From Rhodovulum sp. P5 (GTDB lineage Bacteria; Pseudomonadota; Alphaproteobacteria; Rhodobacterales; Rhodobacteraceae), in NCBI RefSeq assembly GCF_002079305.1, contig NZ_CP015039.1, forward strand, positions 2,315,501 to 2,379,500: a stretch of DNA of 64,000 nt, read 5' to 3'. Shown here piece by piece: positions 16,967 to 25,826 of the stretch (position 1 is the stretch's first letter; each line of letters starts with the position of its first letter). The notes below the pieces were generated by a model. It was not told the DNA's origin. It did no database searches and saw nothing but the letters and a program-made list of their open reading frames with translations. Made by a program: the position numbers and the translations under genes.

Positions 16967-17280
16967 GGGACCTCCGGTATCGGTTCTGTCCCATCTGACT
17001 TGGGGCCGCATTCTGCGGGTGCAAGATCCGTCGCAAAGACCGACAGGTCGGGACTGACCGGTCGCGACGGGACGTGCCGACACATGGTGGGGCAGAAATA
17101 AAAGAGGGTCCCGCCTAGGCAGAACCCTCTTCTCCCACGTGCACCCTATGCACCACACGCGATTGAATCTGAGGGCCCAGCCATCCTGGCGGGCGCGATA
17201 CATGCATAGCGCGTACGGGCCTGCGACGCAAAGCCCAAGTATCTAGGATTTAAGACAAGTCTTCGGCTGACCCGGGTCCA
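16967..17280. other. Intergenic region with an inverted repeat
   Basis: No gene is seen in these 314 bp. An 8-bp inverted repeat (AAGAGGGT 17102-17109 and ACCCTCTT 17124-17131) is the only clear structure; it could act as a terminator or as part of an RNA leader. A GGCTGA/TCAGCC hairpin spans the stop codon of the following minus-strand gene. Confidence 0.5.
17102..17131. terminator. Inverted repeat, possible bidirectional terminator
   Basis: AAGAGGGT and ACCCTCTT pair over eight bases around a 14-nt loop. The flanking runs of A and T are short, so terminator function is uncertain. Confidence 0.35.
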
Positions 17281-17622
17281 TCAGCCGTAGATGTGTTCTT
17301 TCCCGAAATGCTTGGCCAGCATGTAATAGACGACCGCGCGATACTTGTGCCGCTCCGAATGGCCGTAGGTGTCGATCACGGCGTTGATCGCCTCCATAAG
17401 TTCGGGCCCGTCCGACAGGCCCAGTTTCCGGATCAGGAAGTTCTTTCGAACCGTTTCCAGTTCTTCCGGTTGCGACACGGCGACAGTTTCGGCGTCGGCC
17501 TTGTAGATCGCCGGGCCGCAGCCGATGGTGACCTTCGTCAGCAGGTCCATGTCCGGTTCCATCCCGCATTTTGTGCGCAGGTCTTCGGCATATTTCGCGA
17601 TCAGATCGTCCCGCTTGCCCAT
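17281..17622 (-). CDS. DUF2853 family protein
   Basis: This 113-residue soluble protein matches the small DUF2853 family found in alphaproteobacteria and Bacteroidetes ([18 protein letters not shown]..., [38 protein letters not shown]). No catalytic motif is apparent and the function is unknown. It stands alone and is transcribed divergently from the trpB paralogue. Confidence 0.85.
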   Translation of the reverse strand: MGKRDDLIAKYAEDLRTKCGMEPDMDLLTKVTIGCGPAIYKADAETVAVSQPEELETVRKNFLIRKLGLSDGPELMEAINAVIDTYGHSERHKYRAVVYYMLAKHFGKEHIYG

Positions 17623-17799
17623 CTGTCTCCTCCGTCAGTGGTTCGGCGTTGTTTCTGCGTGTCCCAGCCTAGGATCCCTCTGTCGTCCCGCCAACGAAAA
17701 ACCGGGGCCGCCCCGGCCTGTGGCGCATTGACCCTTGCCGCCCCGGGGGCGCGGGTGTCTCATCCGGCCACGCGTCAAGAACAAGAGGAAGACCCGAAA

Positions 17800-19014
17800 A
17801 TGACGTCCTATCTGAAATCCACACCGACCCGGGAGGGGTATTTCGGCGAGTATGGCGGCGCGATTCTGCCACCCCCGCTGGAACCGCATTTCAAGGAAAT
17901 CCGAGAGGCCTATGACCGGATTTCCAAATCGGCCGACTTTATCGAGGAGTTGCGGTCGATCCGCAAACATTTCCAGGGGCGGCCGACCCCGGTGTCCTAT
18001 TTCAAGAATCTCTCGGGGCTCTGCGGCGGCGCGCAGATCTATGCCAAGCGGGAGGATCTGAACCACACCGGCGCGCACAAGCTGAACCACTGCATGGCCG
18101 AGGGCTTGCTGGCCAAGTTCATGGGCAAGACGAAGCTGATGGCCGAGACGGGCGCGGGCCAGCATGGCGTGGCACTGGCGACGGCGGCGGCCTATTTCGG
18201 GATGGAATGCGAAATCCACATGGGCGAGATCGACATCGCCAAGGAGGCACCCAACGTCACCCGGATGAAGCTGCTTGGCGCGACGGTGGTGCCGGTGCGT
18301 TTCGGCGGGCGGTCGCTGAAAGAGGCGGTGGACAGCTGTTTCATGAGCTATCTGGAACAGGCGGACACGGCGCTTTTCGCCATCGGGTCGGTCGTCGGGC
18401 CGCATCCCTTCCCGATGATGGTGCGTAACTTTCAGCATGTCGTGGGCGTCGAGGCGCGGGAACAGTTCCTTGAGATGACCGGAGAGTTGCCCGACATGGT
18501 CGCAGCCTGCGTCGGCGGCGGGTCGAACGCGATGGGCCTCTTCTCCGGCTTCATCGACGATGACGTGGCATTGTACGGGGTCGAACCGCTAGGGACGTCC
18601 TCCAACCTTGGCGATCATGCGGCAACGATCACCTTCGGCCATGACGGCGACATTCACGGCTTTCGCACGCTGGTGCTGACCGACGAGAATGGCGAACCCG
18701 CACCGGTGCACACGGTGGCCTCCGGCCTTGATTATCCCGGGGTCGGGCCCGAACACGCCCATCTGCACAAGACCGGCCGCGTGACCTATACCGCGGCGGA
18801 CGACAAGGAGGCGCTGAAAGCCTTCTATGCCCTGTCGCGGCACGAGGGGATCATCCCCGCGCTGGAATCCGCCCATGCGGTGGCTTTCGCCATGCGGGAG
18901 GCCGCGAACCATCCGGGCAAGTCAATCCTGATCAACCTGAGCGGCCGCGGCGACAAGGATATTGACTATGTGACCGAGACATTCGGCACGGGAGAGGATT
19001 TCCTGAACAGCTAA
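17800..19014 (+). CDS. trpB: Stand-alone tryptophan synthase beta-like PLP enzyme
   Basis: The 404-residue protein has the PLP-lysine motif HTGAHKLNH, the catalytic Glu in AETGAGQHG, the phosphate loop [10 protein letters not shown] and the C-terminal ESAHAVAFA segment of TrpB. TrpB normally joins L-serine and indole within a TrpA2B2 complex. This copy diverges from the common form: it opens [15 protein letters not shown] instead of the usual GGRFVxETL, and has [15 protein letters not shown] and GVEPLGTSS. No trpA or trpF is nearby; neighbours are DUF2853 and ahcY. It may be a second TrpB clade that recycles indole or acts on a different acceptor. ATG 17800 was chosen after GAGGAAGACCCG. Confidence 0.85.
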   Translation: MTSYLKSTPTREGYFGEYGGAILPPPLEPHFKEIREAYDRISKSADFIEELRSIRKHFQGRPTPVSYFKNLSGLCGGAQIYAKREDLNHTGAHKLNHCMAEGLLAKFMGKTKLMAETGAGQHGVALATAAAYFGMECEIHMGEIDIAKEAPNVTRMKLLGATVVPVRFGGRSLKEAVDSCFMSYLEQADTALFAIGSVVGPHPFPMMVRNFQHVVGVEAREQFLEMTGELPDMVAACVGGGSNAMGLFSGFIDDDVALYGVEPLGTSSNLGDHAATITFGHDGDIHGFRTLVLTDENGEPAPVHTVASGLDYPGVGPEHAHLHKTGRVTYTAADDKEALKAFYALSRHEGIIPALESAHAVAFAMREAANHPGKSILINLSGRGDKDIDYVTETFGTGEDFLNS

Positions 19015-19120
19015 GGCCAGATAGCCGCCCCGGACACCGATACGGGGCCTCTTGCCGATTGGCCGTGCGGGTGGCGTGGCCGCAAGGCCGGGGCGCACTC
19101 CCCATCCACCCCAACATAAA

Positions 19121-19150
19121 CGCCGCCGCCCGGTTTTCCGGACGGCGGCG
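19121..19150 (-). terminator. Rho-independent terminator after ahcY
   Basis: CGCCGCCG and CGGCGGCG form a long GC stem 27 bp after the ahcY stop; on the minus strand it is followed by TTTATG. It could also slow transcription from trpB on the other strand. Confidence 0.7.
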
Positions 19151-19176
19151 ATTTCAGTTCCGGAAAGCGGTCCGGA

Positions 19177-20571
19177 TCAGTACCGGTAATGCTCCGGCTT
19201 GAACGGGCCTTCGGGCGTCACGCCGATATAGGCGGCCTGTTCGGGGCTCAGTTCCGTCAGTTTCACGCCGATCTTCTTCAGATGCAGGCGGGCGACTTTT
19301 TCATCCAGATGCTTGGGCAGGATGTAGACGTCGTTCTTGTACTGATCGCCCTTGGTGAAGAGTTCGATCTGCGCCAGCACCTGGTTGGTGAAGGAGGCCG
19401 ACATCACGAAGGACGGGTGGCCCGTGGCGTTGCCGAGGTTCAGCAGACGGCCTTCGGACAGCAGGATGATCCGCGCGCCCGAGGGCATCTCGATCATGTC
19501 CACCTGGTCCTTGATGTTGGTCCATTTGTGGTTCTTCAGCGCGGCGACCTGAATCTCGTTGTCGAAATGGCCGATATTGCCGACGATCGCCATGTCCTTC
19601 ATCTCGCGCATATGCTCGATGCGGATGACGTCCTTGTTGCCGGTGGTGGTGATGAAGATGTCGGCGTCTTTCACCACGTCTTCCAGGGTGACGACCTCGA
19701 ACCCGTCCATCGCGGCCTGAAGCGCGCAGATCGGGTCGACCTCGGTCACCTTCACGCGGGCGCCGGCACCGCGCAGCGACGCGGCCGAGCCCTTGCCGAC
19801 ATCGCCATAGCCGCAGACGCAGGCGACCTTGCCGGCCATCATCGTGTCGGTGGCGCGACGGATACCGTCGACCAGCGATTCCTTGCAGCCGTACTTGTTG
19901 TCGAATTTCGACTTGGTGACGCTGTCGTTCACGTTGATTGCCGGGAAGGGCAACAGGCCCTGCTTGGTCAGTTCATACAGGCGATGCACGCCGGTTGTGG
20001 TTTCCTCGGACACGCCCTGGATCATGTCGCGCTGCTTGGTGAACCAGCCGGGGCTTTCGGCCATCCGCTTGCGGATTTGTGCAAACAGCGCCTCTTCCTC
20101 TTCGGAATGGGGCACGGCGATCAGGTCTTCCTCGCCATTTTCCACCCGCGCGCCGAGCAGGATGTAAAGCGTCGCGTCGCCACCATCGTCGAGGATCATG
20201 TTCGCGCCGCCCTCGGGGAACATGAAGATCCGGTCGGCGTAGTCCCAGTATTCCGGCAGGGTCTCACCCTTGATGGCGAAGACCGGGATGCCCGCCTTGG
20301 CAATCGCGGCAGCCGCGTGGTCCTGGGTGGAGAAGATGTTGCACGACGCCCAACGCACCTCGGCGCCCAGCGCCACCAGCGTTTCGATCAGGACGGCGGT
20401 CTGGATCGTCATGTGGAGCGAACCGGCGATCCGTGCGCCTTTCAGCGGCTTCGCCTCGCCATATTCCTCGCGCAGGGCCATCAGGCCCGGCATCTCGGTT
20501 TCGGCGATGTCCAGTTCCTTGCGGCCGAAGTCGGCCAGCGAAATGTCCTTGACGATGTAGTCCTGCGGCAT
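19177..20571 (-). CDS. ahcY: Adenosylhomocysteinase
   Basis: AhcY hydrolyses S-adenosylhomocysteine to homocysteine and adenosine and so keeps methylation reactions running. The protein (464 residues) contains the catalytic segment [20 protein letters not shown], the NAD-binding [13 protein letters not shown], and the bacterial insert typical of this long form, and ends with the PFKPEHYRY tail that completes a neighbour's NAD site. The start at 20571 ([11 protein letters not shown]) matches the family; the open frame upstream has no homology. It has about 200 bp of upstream DNA in which I could not recognise an SAH riboswitch. Confidence 0.97.
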   Translation of the reverse strand: MPQDYIVKDISLADFGRKELDIAETEMPGLMALREEYGEAKPLKGARIAGSLHMTIQTAVLIETLVALGAEVRWASCNIFSTQDHAAAAIAKAGIPVFAIKGETLPEYWDYADRIFMFPEGGANMILDDGGDATLYILLGARVENGEEDLIAVPHSEEEEALFAQIRKRMAESPGWFTKQRDMIQGVSEETTTGVHRLYELTKQGLLPFPAINVNDSVTKSKFDNKYGCKESLVDGIRRATDTMMAGKVACVCGYGDVGKGSAASLRGAGARVKVTEVDPICALQAAMDGFEVVTLEDVVKDADIFITTTGNKDVIRIEHMREMKDMAIVGNIGHFDNEIQVAALKNHKWTNIKDQVDMIEMPSGARIILLSEGRLLNLGNATGHPSFVMSASFTNQVLAQIELFTKGDQYKNDVYILPKHLDEKVARLHLKKIGVKLTELSPEQAAYIGVTPEGPFKPEHYRY

Positions 20572-20777
20572 GTCTTCGTCCTGTCTCCGGTGGGATTTTC
20601 TGTCGGCGAGGCGCTTAGCACCGATGCGCTCTGTGGACAACAGGGCAGTCGCGCCGAAGTTGAACCAAGGCCGACCGGCGGGGACGACAAGATCTTTCGA
20701 TGACATCCCGTTAAGATCCGTTATCCTTCCAAGCGTGCGAGACACATACACATGCTTTCATTCTGGAGGGAAAAATC

Positions 20778-21431
20778 ATGTTGAAGAAACTTTTCTTGGC
20801 GTCGGTCCTGGCGTCTGCCGTTGGCAGTGCCGGCCACGCAGCAACGATTGTCAGCGCCGTCGGGGTCACGGCGACGAGCGAAAGAAGCGGCGTTTCCGCG
20901 GCTTACACGATCGATCAGTCGGGTCTGAGTGTCGGCTATACCAGCGGCATCACCGATTTCGACGCCTATATCGCGTCGAACCCGATACACACCTACGTCG
21001 CGTTGGGGAATGAGTGGTTTTCCGATTTCGGCAACACCACGCCGACATTGACCTTCGACCTCGGTTCGGTTCTCAACATCGACCGCGTCGCGCTCTGGGT
21101 CGAAGAGTCGAGCGGCTTCAGCACGGCTGACGTGACGACCTCCACCGATGGGGTCACCTTCACATCACTGACAACGATCAGCCCGCAGGACAATCCGCTG
21201 GCCGACTATCCCGCCGAGGTCTTCAGCTTCACCACGACGGCGCTGCGCTATTTCCGGATGGATCTGTCCGGCTGTCCGCAGCCGAACCCGGGCTCGACCG
21301 ATGAATGCTCTCTGGGCGAAATCGCCTTCTCGGCCGTCGATACGCCGCCGGTGCCGGTGCCGGCCGCCGGGTTCCTTTTCGTTTCCGGATTGGGCGCGCT
21401 GGCGGCTATGCGCCGTCGCAAGACCCGCTGA
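20778..21431 (+). CDS. Exported discoidin-like protein with VPLPA-CTERM sorting signal
   Basis: The 217-residue protein has a signal peptide (KKLFLASVLASAVGSAGHA), a beta-rich domain with the look of an F5/8-type C (discoidin) module (LTFDLGSVLNIDRVALWVE, TALRYFRMDL), and a C-terminal tripartite sorting tail VPVPAAG, hydrophobic stretch, RRRKTR. That tail is the VPLPA-CTERM variant of PEP-CTERM, processed by an exosortase/archaeosortase-type enzyme in Rhodobacterales, generally together with exopolysaccharide. No exosortase gene is in the window. A good RBS (GGAGGGAAAA) precedes the ATG and a strong terminator follows, so it is monocistronic. Confidence 0.85.
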   Translation: MLKKLFLASVLASAVGSAGHAATIVSAVGVTATSERSGVSAAYTIDQSGLSVGYTSGITDFDAYIASNPIHTYVALGNEWFSDFGNTTPTLTFDLGSVLNIDRVALWVEESSGFSTADVTTSTDGVTFTSLTTISPQDNPLADYPAEVFSFTTTALRYFRMDLSGCPQPNPGSTDECSLGEIAFSAVDTPPVPVPAAGFLFVSGLGALAAMRRRKTR

Positions 21432-21460
21432 CACTGAATACATAGCGTCAGGTCTGAAAA

Positions 21461-21492
21461 GGCGCCGTGGCAACACGGCGCCTTCTTCTTGT
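21461..21492 (+). terminator. Rho-independent terminator
   Basis: GGCGCCGTG-GCAA-CACGGCGCC (21461-21482) is a nine-pair stem with a GCAA tetraloop followed by TTCTTCTTGT. It ends the VPLPA-CTERM gene. Confidence 0.85.
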
Positions 21493-21593
21493 CACTCTCG
21501 GCTTGCCATGCGTCCCGTCCCCCCTGCCCGGCCGGCCCCCGCCTCGACAATCGCGGGGCAGCGTGGCAAGCGCGTCCCAAAGGGGTGTTCCGC

Positions 21594-22184
21594 ATGACTC
21601 ATACACGCGCATGGCAAAGGATGCTTTCGGGCCGCAGGCTGGACCTGCTGGACCCAACGCCAGTGGATATCGAAATCGAGGACATCGCGCACGGGCTTGC
21701 CTTCGTCGCGCGCTGGAACGGGCAGACACAGGGCGACTATCCCTATTCGGTCGCCGAACATTCCTTGCTGGTGGAGGAGATCTTCGCCCGGCTGGAACCC
21801 GGCGCCCCGGCGAAATGGCGGCTGGCGGCGCTGTTGCATGATGCGCCCGAATACGTGATCGGCGACATGATATCACCGGTGAAGGCCGCCGTGGGACCAG
21901 AATACGGGCGGCTGGACGAACGGCTGGCCGCCGCGATCCATATCCGCTTCGGCCTGCCCGCCCAGACGCCGCAGAAGATCAAGAGGCAGATCAAGAAGGC
22001 TGACAAGGTCTCCGCCTGGCTGGAAGCGACCCAGATCGCCGGGTTCGACGAAGGGGAGGCCAACAAGTTCTTCGGCAAACCCCGGCCCGAAATCGCCGAG
22101 GGCCTCGTCCTCCGCCTGCGACCGCCTGTTGAGGTTCGGAAAGCCTATACGGCACGGCACGCGGCGCTGATGGCAGAGCTGTGA
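21594..22184 (+). CDS. HD-domain hydrolase (YfbR-like)
   Basis: The protein (196 residues) carries the HD metal motif: VAEHSLLV gives the first His and LLHDAPEYVIGD the HD pair with a downstream Asp. The fold and length resemble YfbR 5'-deoxynucleotidase-like proteins and the alphaproteobacterial HD family hydrolases; substrate unknown, nucleotide likely. The ATG at 21594 begins the homologous part (MTHTRAWQRML). It overlaps the GNAT gene by four bases (GTGA), so the two are co-translated. Confidence 0.85.
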   Translation: MTHTRAWQRMLSGRRLDLLDPTPVDIEIEDIAHGLAFVARWNGQTQGDYPYSVAEHSLLVEEIFARLEPGAPAKWRLAALLHDAPEYVIGDMISPVKAAVGPEYGRLDERLAAAIHIRFGLPAQTPQKIKRQIKKADKVSAWLEATQIAGFDEGEANKFFGKPRPEIAEGLVLRLRPPVEVRKAYTARHAALMAEL

Positions 22185-22666
22185 CCGTCATCCGGGCCGC
22201 GCGCCCGCAATACGCCCCCGCAATGGCATTCCTCTTGAACAGGGTCATCGCCGAAGGCGGCAGCACGGCCATCGAACACCCAGTCACACAGGACGATATG
22301 CTGACCTGGATGCAGGACGCCCCGGACCGGTCCTGCTGGCATGTCGCGCTGTCGCAAGCGGGTGATCTTGCAGAATTCCAATGGGCAGAACCGCATCCCG
22401 GGCTGCCGCGTGATGCCGCGGACATCGCCAGCTTTGTGTGCGCGGACCACAGGCAGCGCGGCACCGGAACAGAACTTTTTCAGCTCACACAGGCGGCCTG
22501 CCGGGCACACGGCTATCGGTGGATCAATGCCGCGATCCGGTCGGACAATGCGGGCGGTCTGCGCTTCTACGCCAGACTTGGCTTTACGACATGGAAGACA
22601 GACCCCGATGCGCGGCTGTGCAACGGGCAGGTGACCGGCAAGACGTACAAGCGGTTTGACCTATAG
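22181..22666 (+). CDS. GNAT-family N-acetyltransferase
   Basis: A 161-residue GNAT domain. The acetyl-CoA-binding signature is VCADHRQRGTGTELFQLTQAACRAHG, followed by the NAGGLRFYARLGF motif. The acceptor is unknown. It begins with GTG inside the stop of the HD gene. At its other end it converges with the lipoprotein gene; the palindrome CTATAG holds both stop codons, a six-base overlap. Confidence 0.88.
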   Translation: MTVIRAARPQYAPAMAFLLNRVIAEGGSTAIEHPVTQDDMLTWMQDAPDRSCWHVALSQAGDLAEFQWAEPHPGLPRDAADIASFVCADHRQRGTGTELFQLTQAACRAHGYRWINAAIRSDNAGGLRFYARLGFTTWKTDPDARLCNGQVTGKTYKRFDL

Positions 22667-23008
22667 GGCCACCCCCGGCGGATCGCAGATCAGGCCGGCC
22701 GCGGCCTCACCCTGTCTCCACCCCACGAACCGGTCCCGGGTGAAGGTCAGGTCAAGGCGGCCCCAGCGCAGATGCCGGGTGATGGTATCGGGACACCCCG
22801 ACAAGGGCAGATCGACCGGCCGGCCGCGTTCACGCGTCAGGGCCCGCACCACCCCATCGGGCGCCCGCCCGAAATCGATCCGCAAATCGCGGTCGGTAAG
22901 GCCGAGGCCCCCGTCATCGGGAATGAACGTCGCGCCGGTGCCAACCGGCCCGTCGACCGCGCAGCCCGCCAGAAGCAAAAGCCCCAGCGCGGCGGCGCGC
23001 AAGCTCAC
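22661..23008 (-). CDS. Small lipoprotein coupled to regA
   Basis: From GTG 23008 the frame gives 115 residues starting with a lipoprotein signal (LRAAALGLLLLAGC), Cys16 being the lipidation site. The mature part (TGATFIPDDGGLGLTDRDLRIDFGR, RERGRPVDLPLSGC) has two further Cys residues that could form a disulfide. I do not recognise a named family. The GTG overlaps the regA stop (GTGA), so it is probably co-transcribed with the redox regulator. The longer open frame from 23095 is the shadow of regA. Confidence 0.75.
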   Translation of the reverse strand: MSLRAAALGLLLLAGCAVDGPVGTGATFIPDDGGLGLTDRDLRIDFGRAPDGVVRALTRERGRPVDLPLSGCPDTITRHLRWGRLDLTFTRDRFVGWRQGEAAAGLICDPPGVAL

Positions 23009-23559
23009 CGGGGGCTGCGCTTGGCCAGGATCCGTTGCAGCGTCCGGCGGTGCATGTTCAGGCGGCGTGCGGTTTCCGACACGTTGCGGTCGCACTGCTC
23101 ATACACCCGCTGGATGTGTTCCCACCGCACGCGGTCGGCGGACATCGGGTTTTCCGGCGGCGGCGGCAGGCTTTCCCCGTCCGACAGCAGCGCAGCGGTC
23201 ACATCGTTGGCGTCGGCGGGTTTGGACAGATAGTCGGTCGCCCCGACCTTGACCGCGGCCACGGCGGTGGCAATCGCACCATAGCCCGTCAAGACCACGA
23301 TCTTGGCATCGGGGCGCTTTTCGCGGAGCGTTTCGACGACATCCAGCCCGTTGCCATCCTCCAGCCGCAGGTCGATCACGGCATAGGCCGGCGGGCGCGC
23401 CGTGGCGATGGCCTTGCCCGCGGCAACCGAGTCCGCCGTTTCGGTCTGGAACCCCCGCTTTTCCATGGCGCGGGCCAGGCGGCGCAGGAAGGGCTCGTCA
23501 TCATCCACAATAAGCAGGGACGGATCGTCGCCGAGTTCCTGCATTTCGCTCTCTGCCAT
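23005..23559 (-). CDS. regA: Photosynthesis/respiration response regulator RegA (PrrA/ActR)
   Basis: RegA is the DNA-binding partner of RegB and controls photosynthesis, respiration, nitrogen and carbon fixation genes in response to redox state. The 184-residue protein has a receiver domain with the acidic pocket IVDDDEPF, phospho-acceptor Asp63 (AVIDLRLEDG), Thr in VVLTGYG and Lys in SKPAD, a proline-rich linker (SLPPPPENP), and a Fis-type helix-turn-helix, NVSETARRLNMHRRTLQRIL, that is almost invariant in this family. The senC gene lies 60 bp upstream on the same strand and regB is divergent, the classical locus. Confidence 0.97.
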   Translation of the reverse strand: MAESEMQELGDDPSLLIVDDDEPFLRRLARAMEKRGFQTETADSVAAGKAIATARPPAYAVIDLRLEDGNGLDVVETLREKRPDAKIVVLTGYGAIATAVAAVKVGATDYLSKPADANDVTAALLSDGESLPPPPENPMSADRVRWEHIQRVYEQCDRNVSETARRLNMHRRTLQRILAKRSPR

Positions 23560-23619
23560 GGGGCAACCTCCCGAGGGTGTACTGAGTTCACAAGGTTGTA
23601 GGATGTTAACGAAGCAGGG

Positions 23620-24258
23620 TCAATTTGCCTCAAGCGAATCGACGAAGCACGCGATGCGATCTGCCATTTCTTCAGGCGTCAAATCCCGTTTGAAGACTTC
23701 CACCACACCGGTCTCGGGGAAAGCGAGATAGCTGAAGGTGGAATGGTCGATGAGATAGTATTCCTCGTCCGGATCCTGGATCTGATAGAATGTCCGGTAG
23801 GCGCGGCTGGCCACCTTGACCTGATCTGCCGTGCCGGTCAGGCCCAGCATGCGTGGATGCATGTATTCGGTGAACTCGGCCAGAAGCTCCGGCGTGTCCC
23901 GCCCCGCATCGACCGAGATGAAGACAGGTTTCACCTGATAGCCGCGGTCATCCAGCAGGAAGATGGCCTGCGCATTGCGCGTATTGTCCAGCGGACAGAC
24001 ATCGGGACAGAACGTGTAACCGAAGTAAAGCAGCGTCGGCCCATCGATCACGTCTGCATCGGTCACCGTGGCGCCGGTTTCATCGACCAGCGTGAAGGGG
24101 CCGCCGATCTCGTCAATCGGCCCGGCAAGGCCGCCGTCCCGGCACGCCGCAAACCGGTCGTCTTGCCGGCTGTTCTGCCAAAGATAGACGCCGCTTCCGA
24201 TCACGGCCGTCGCGAAAACGGCGAAAGCGGCATAAGAGACGAGGGCGATACGTGACAT
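23620..24258 (-). CDS. senC: SCO1/SenC/PrrC family copper chaperone
   Basis: SenC/PrrC delivers copper to cytochrome cbb3/aa3 oxidases and influences RegB signalling. The 212-residue protein has an N-terminal membrane anchor (about 5-27) and a periplasmic thioredoxin fold with the copper motif FGYTFCPDVCP and the distal His in IDHSTFSYLA. The start at 24258 places the anchor at the N-terminus; the longer open frame lacks an RBS. It is transcribed with regA and divergently from regB across an 85-bp shared promoter region. Confidence 0.95.
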   Translation of the reverse strand: MSRIALVSYAAFAVFATAVIGSGVYLWQNSRQDDRFAACRDGGLAGPIDEIGGPFTLVDETGATVTDADVIDGPTLLYFGYTFCPDVCPLDNTRNAQAIFLLDDRGYQVKPVFISVDAGRDTPELLAEFTEYMHPRMLGLTGTADQVKVASRAYRTFYQIQDPDEEYYLIDHSTFSYLAFPETGVVEVFKRDLTPEEMADRIACFVDSLEAN

Positions 24259-24343
24259 GGCAGCGGTCCGTTCCGTGGATTTGGTGCATTGATCGGCCTT
24301 TGACGCAGGATTAACAAGGGCAAAGCCTGCGACGGGGACGCCA

Positions 24344-25741
24344 ATGTTCGAACATGCCATCGGTCTTCTGCCCACAAGCGAACGGACCAACTGGATCCGC
24401 CTGCGGACATTGATCCTCTTGCGATGGGCCGCAATCGGCGGGCAGGTCGTCGCGATCACCGTCGCACAGCTCTATTTCAACATCGCGCTGGACCTTGGCC
24501 TTTGCCTCATCATCGTGGGCATGGCGGTGATCGCCAATCTTGTCGCCATGGCGGTCTATCCCGAAAACCGGCGCCTGTCCGAAACCGAAACGATGCTCAC
24601 GCTGTTGTTCGACATCGTGCAGCTTGCGGCGATGCTGTTCCTGACGGGCGGGCTGAACAATCCCTTCGCGCTGCTGATCCTGACGCCGGTGACGATTTCG
24701 GCCACGGTCCTCGGTCGCATGTCCACGCTGTTTCTGGCCCATGTGGCCTTTGTGCTGATCACCTTCGTGGGCTTCTTTCACATGCCACTGATGACCACCG
24801 ACGGGGCGATCCAGGAACTGCCGCAGATCTTCCTGTTCGGCTTCTGGGCGGCACTGGTGATCGGTATTTCGTTCCTCGGTCTTTACGCGGAACGCGTGAC
24901 CACCGAGGCGAACAACATGTCCGATGCGCTGCTGGCAACGCAGATGGCGCTCGCCCGGGAGCAGAAGCTGACCGATCTTGGCGGCGTTGTCGCGGCGGCC
25001 GCACATGAGCTGGGCACACCCCTTGCCACGATCAAGCTGATCAGTTCCGAACTGATGGACGAGGTGCAGGACCGGCCCGACCTGCAGGAAGATGTCGCCC
25101 TGATCCGCGATCAGGCAGACCGCTGCCGCGACATCATGCGGTCCATGGGGCGGGCGGGGAAGGACGACCTGCACATGCACACCGCACCGCTGGAGGCCGT
25201 GATTGACGAGGCCGCGGAACCCCATCGCGACCGCGGCAAGGAGATCATCTTCAAGGCCGAACCGATCCATGGGGGCAGCCCCCGCATGCCGGTGATCTAC
25301 CGCCGCCCCGAGATCATCCACGGCCTGCGCAACATGATCCAGAACGCCGTCGATTTCGCCGATTCCCGGGTCTGGGTGGTCGCGCAATGGTCGCCGCAGG
25401 ATATCACGATCCGGATCATGGATGACGGGCCCGGCTATCCGCCCCACCTTCTGGGCCGGATCGGCGATCCCTTCGTGCGCAAGCGCAAGACGGACAACCA
25501 ACAAAAGGAGCGCCCGGAATACGAAGGCATGGGCCTTGGCCTTTTCATCGCCAAGACGCTGCTGGAACGGTCGGGCGCGCGGCTGAGCTTTGCCAACGGG
25601 TCCGACCCGCTTCTGACCGGCGCCGACCGGTCCGAACAGCGCGGCGCCGTGGTAGAGGTGGACTGGCCGGTCGGCAAGATCGGCGTCAGCGCCGAGGAGC
25701 AACTGGCCGCGCTTGGGGACAATGTCCTGTTCGAGGCATGA
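24344..25741 (+). CDS. regB: Redox-sensing histidine kinase RegB (PrrB/ActS)
   Basis: RegB is a membrane kinase that phosphorylates RegA under reducing conditions. The 465-residue protein has about six membrane segments (residues 22-185). It has the quinone-sensing heptad GGLNNPF at 102-108, the H-box AAAHELGTPLATIKL with His221, the redox-active cysteine at 261 (QADRCRDIM), the N-box HGLRNMIQNAVDFA, and the G-boxes DDGPGYP and GMGLGLFIAKTLLE. All sensory and catalytic elements described for RegB are present. Neighbouring senC and regA confirm the assignment. Confidence 0.97.
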   Translation: MFEHAIGLLPTSERTNWIRLRTLILLRWAAIGGQVVAITVAQLYFNIALDLGLCLIIVGMAVIANLVAMAVYPENRRLSETETMLTLLFDIVQLAAMLFLTGGLNNPFALLILTPVTISATVLGRMSTLFLAHVAFVLITFVGFFHMPLMTTDGAIQELPQIFLFGFWAALVIGISFLGLYAERVTTEANNMSDALLATQMALAREQKLTDLGGVVAAAAHELGTPLATIKLISSELMDEVQDRPDLQEDVALIRDQADRCRDIMRSMGRAGKDDLHMHTAPLEAVIDEAAEPHRDRGKEIIFKAEPIHGGSPRMPVIYRRPEIIHGLRNMIQNAVDFADSRVWVVAQWSPQDITIRIMDDGPGYPPHLLGRIGDPFVRKRKTDNQQKERPEYEGMGLGLFIAKTLLERSGARLSFANGSDPLLTGADRSEQRGAVVEVDWPVGKIGVSAEEQLAALGDNVLFEA

Positions 25742-25760
25742 CCGAAACATTCTCTTAATC

Positions 25761-25777
25761 TTAACCGCGCATTAACC
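25761..25777 (+). promoter_or_regulatory. Perfect CtrA-type box upstream of the PAS gene
   Basis: TTAA-N7-TTAACC (TTAACCGCGCATTAACC) matches the full alphaproteobacterial CtrA consensus TTAA-N7-TTAA, 50 bp before the start codon. A further TTAA lies at 25755-25758. No other promoter element is obvious between regB and this gene. Confidence 0.6.
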
Positions 25778-25826
25778 AATCTGGCCGACTGTCGGACCCC
25801 AATGGACGGGTACTGAGCATCGGAAA

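Noticed and set aside
19000..19012. CTGAACAGCTAA at the trpB stop, like the CRISPR repeat end
   Set aside because: Only 12 bases match, and the codons are needed for the natural protein end; chance is sufficient.
20572..20777. Possible SAH or SAM/SAH riboswitch upstream of ahcY
   Set aside because: I could not match the leader to the conserved cores of those riboswitches; a covariance-model search would be needed.
24311..25750. 479-codon antisense frame over regB
   Set aside because: regB has all kinase motifs on the plus strand; the antisense frame is a result of high GC codon bias.
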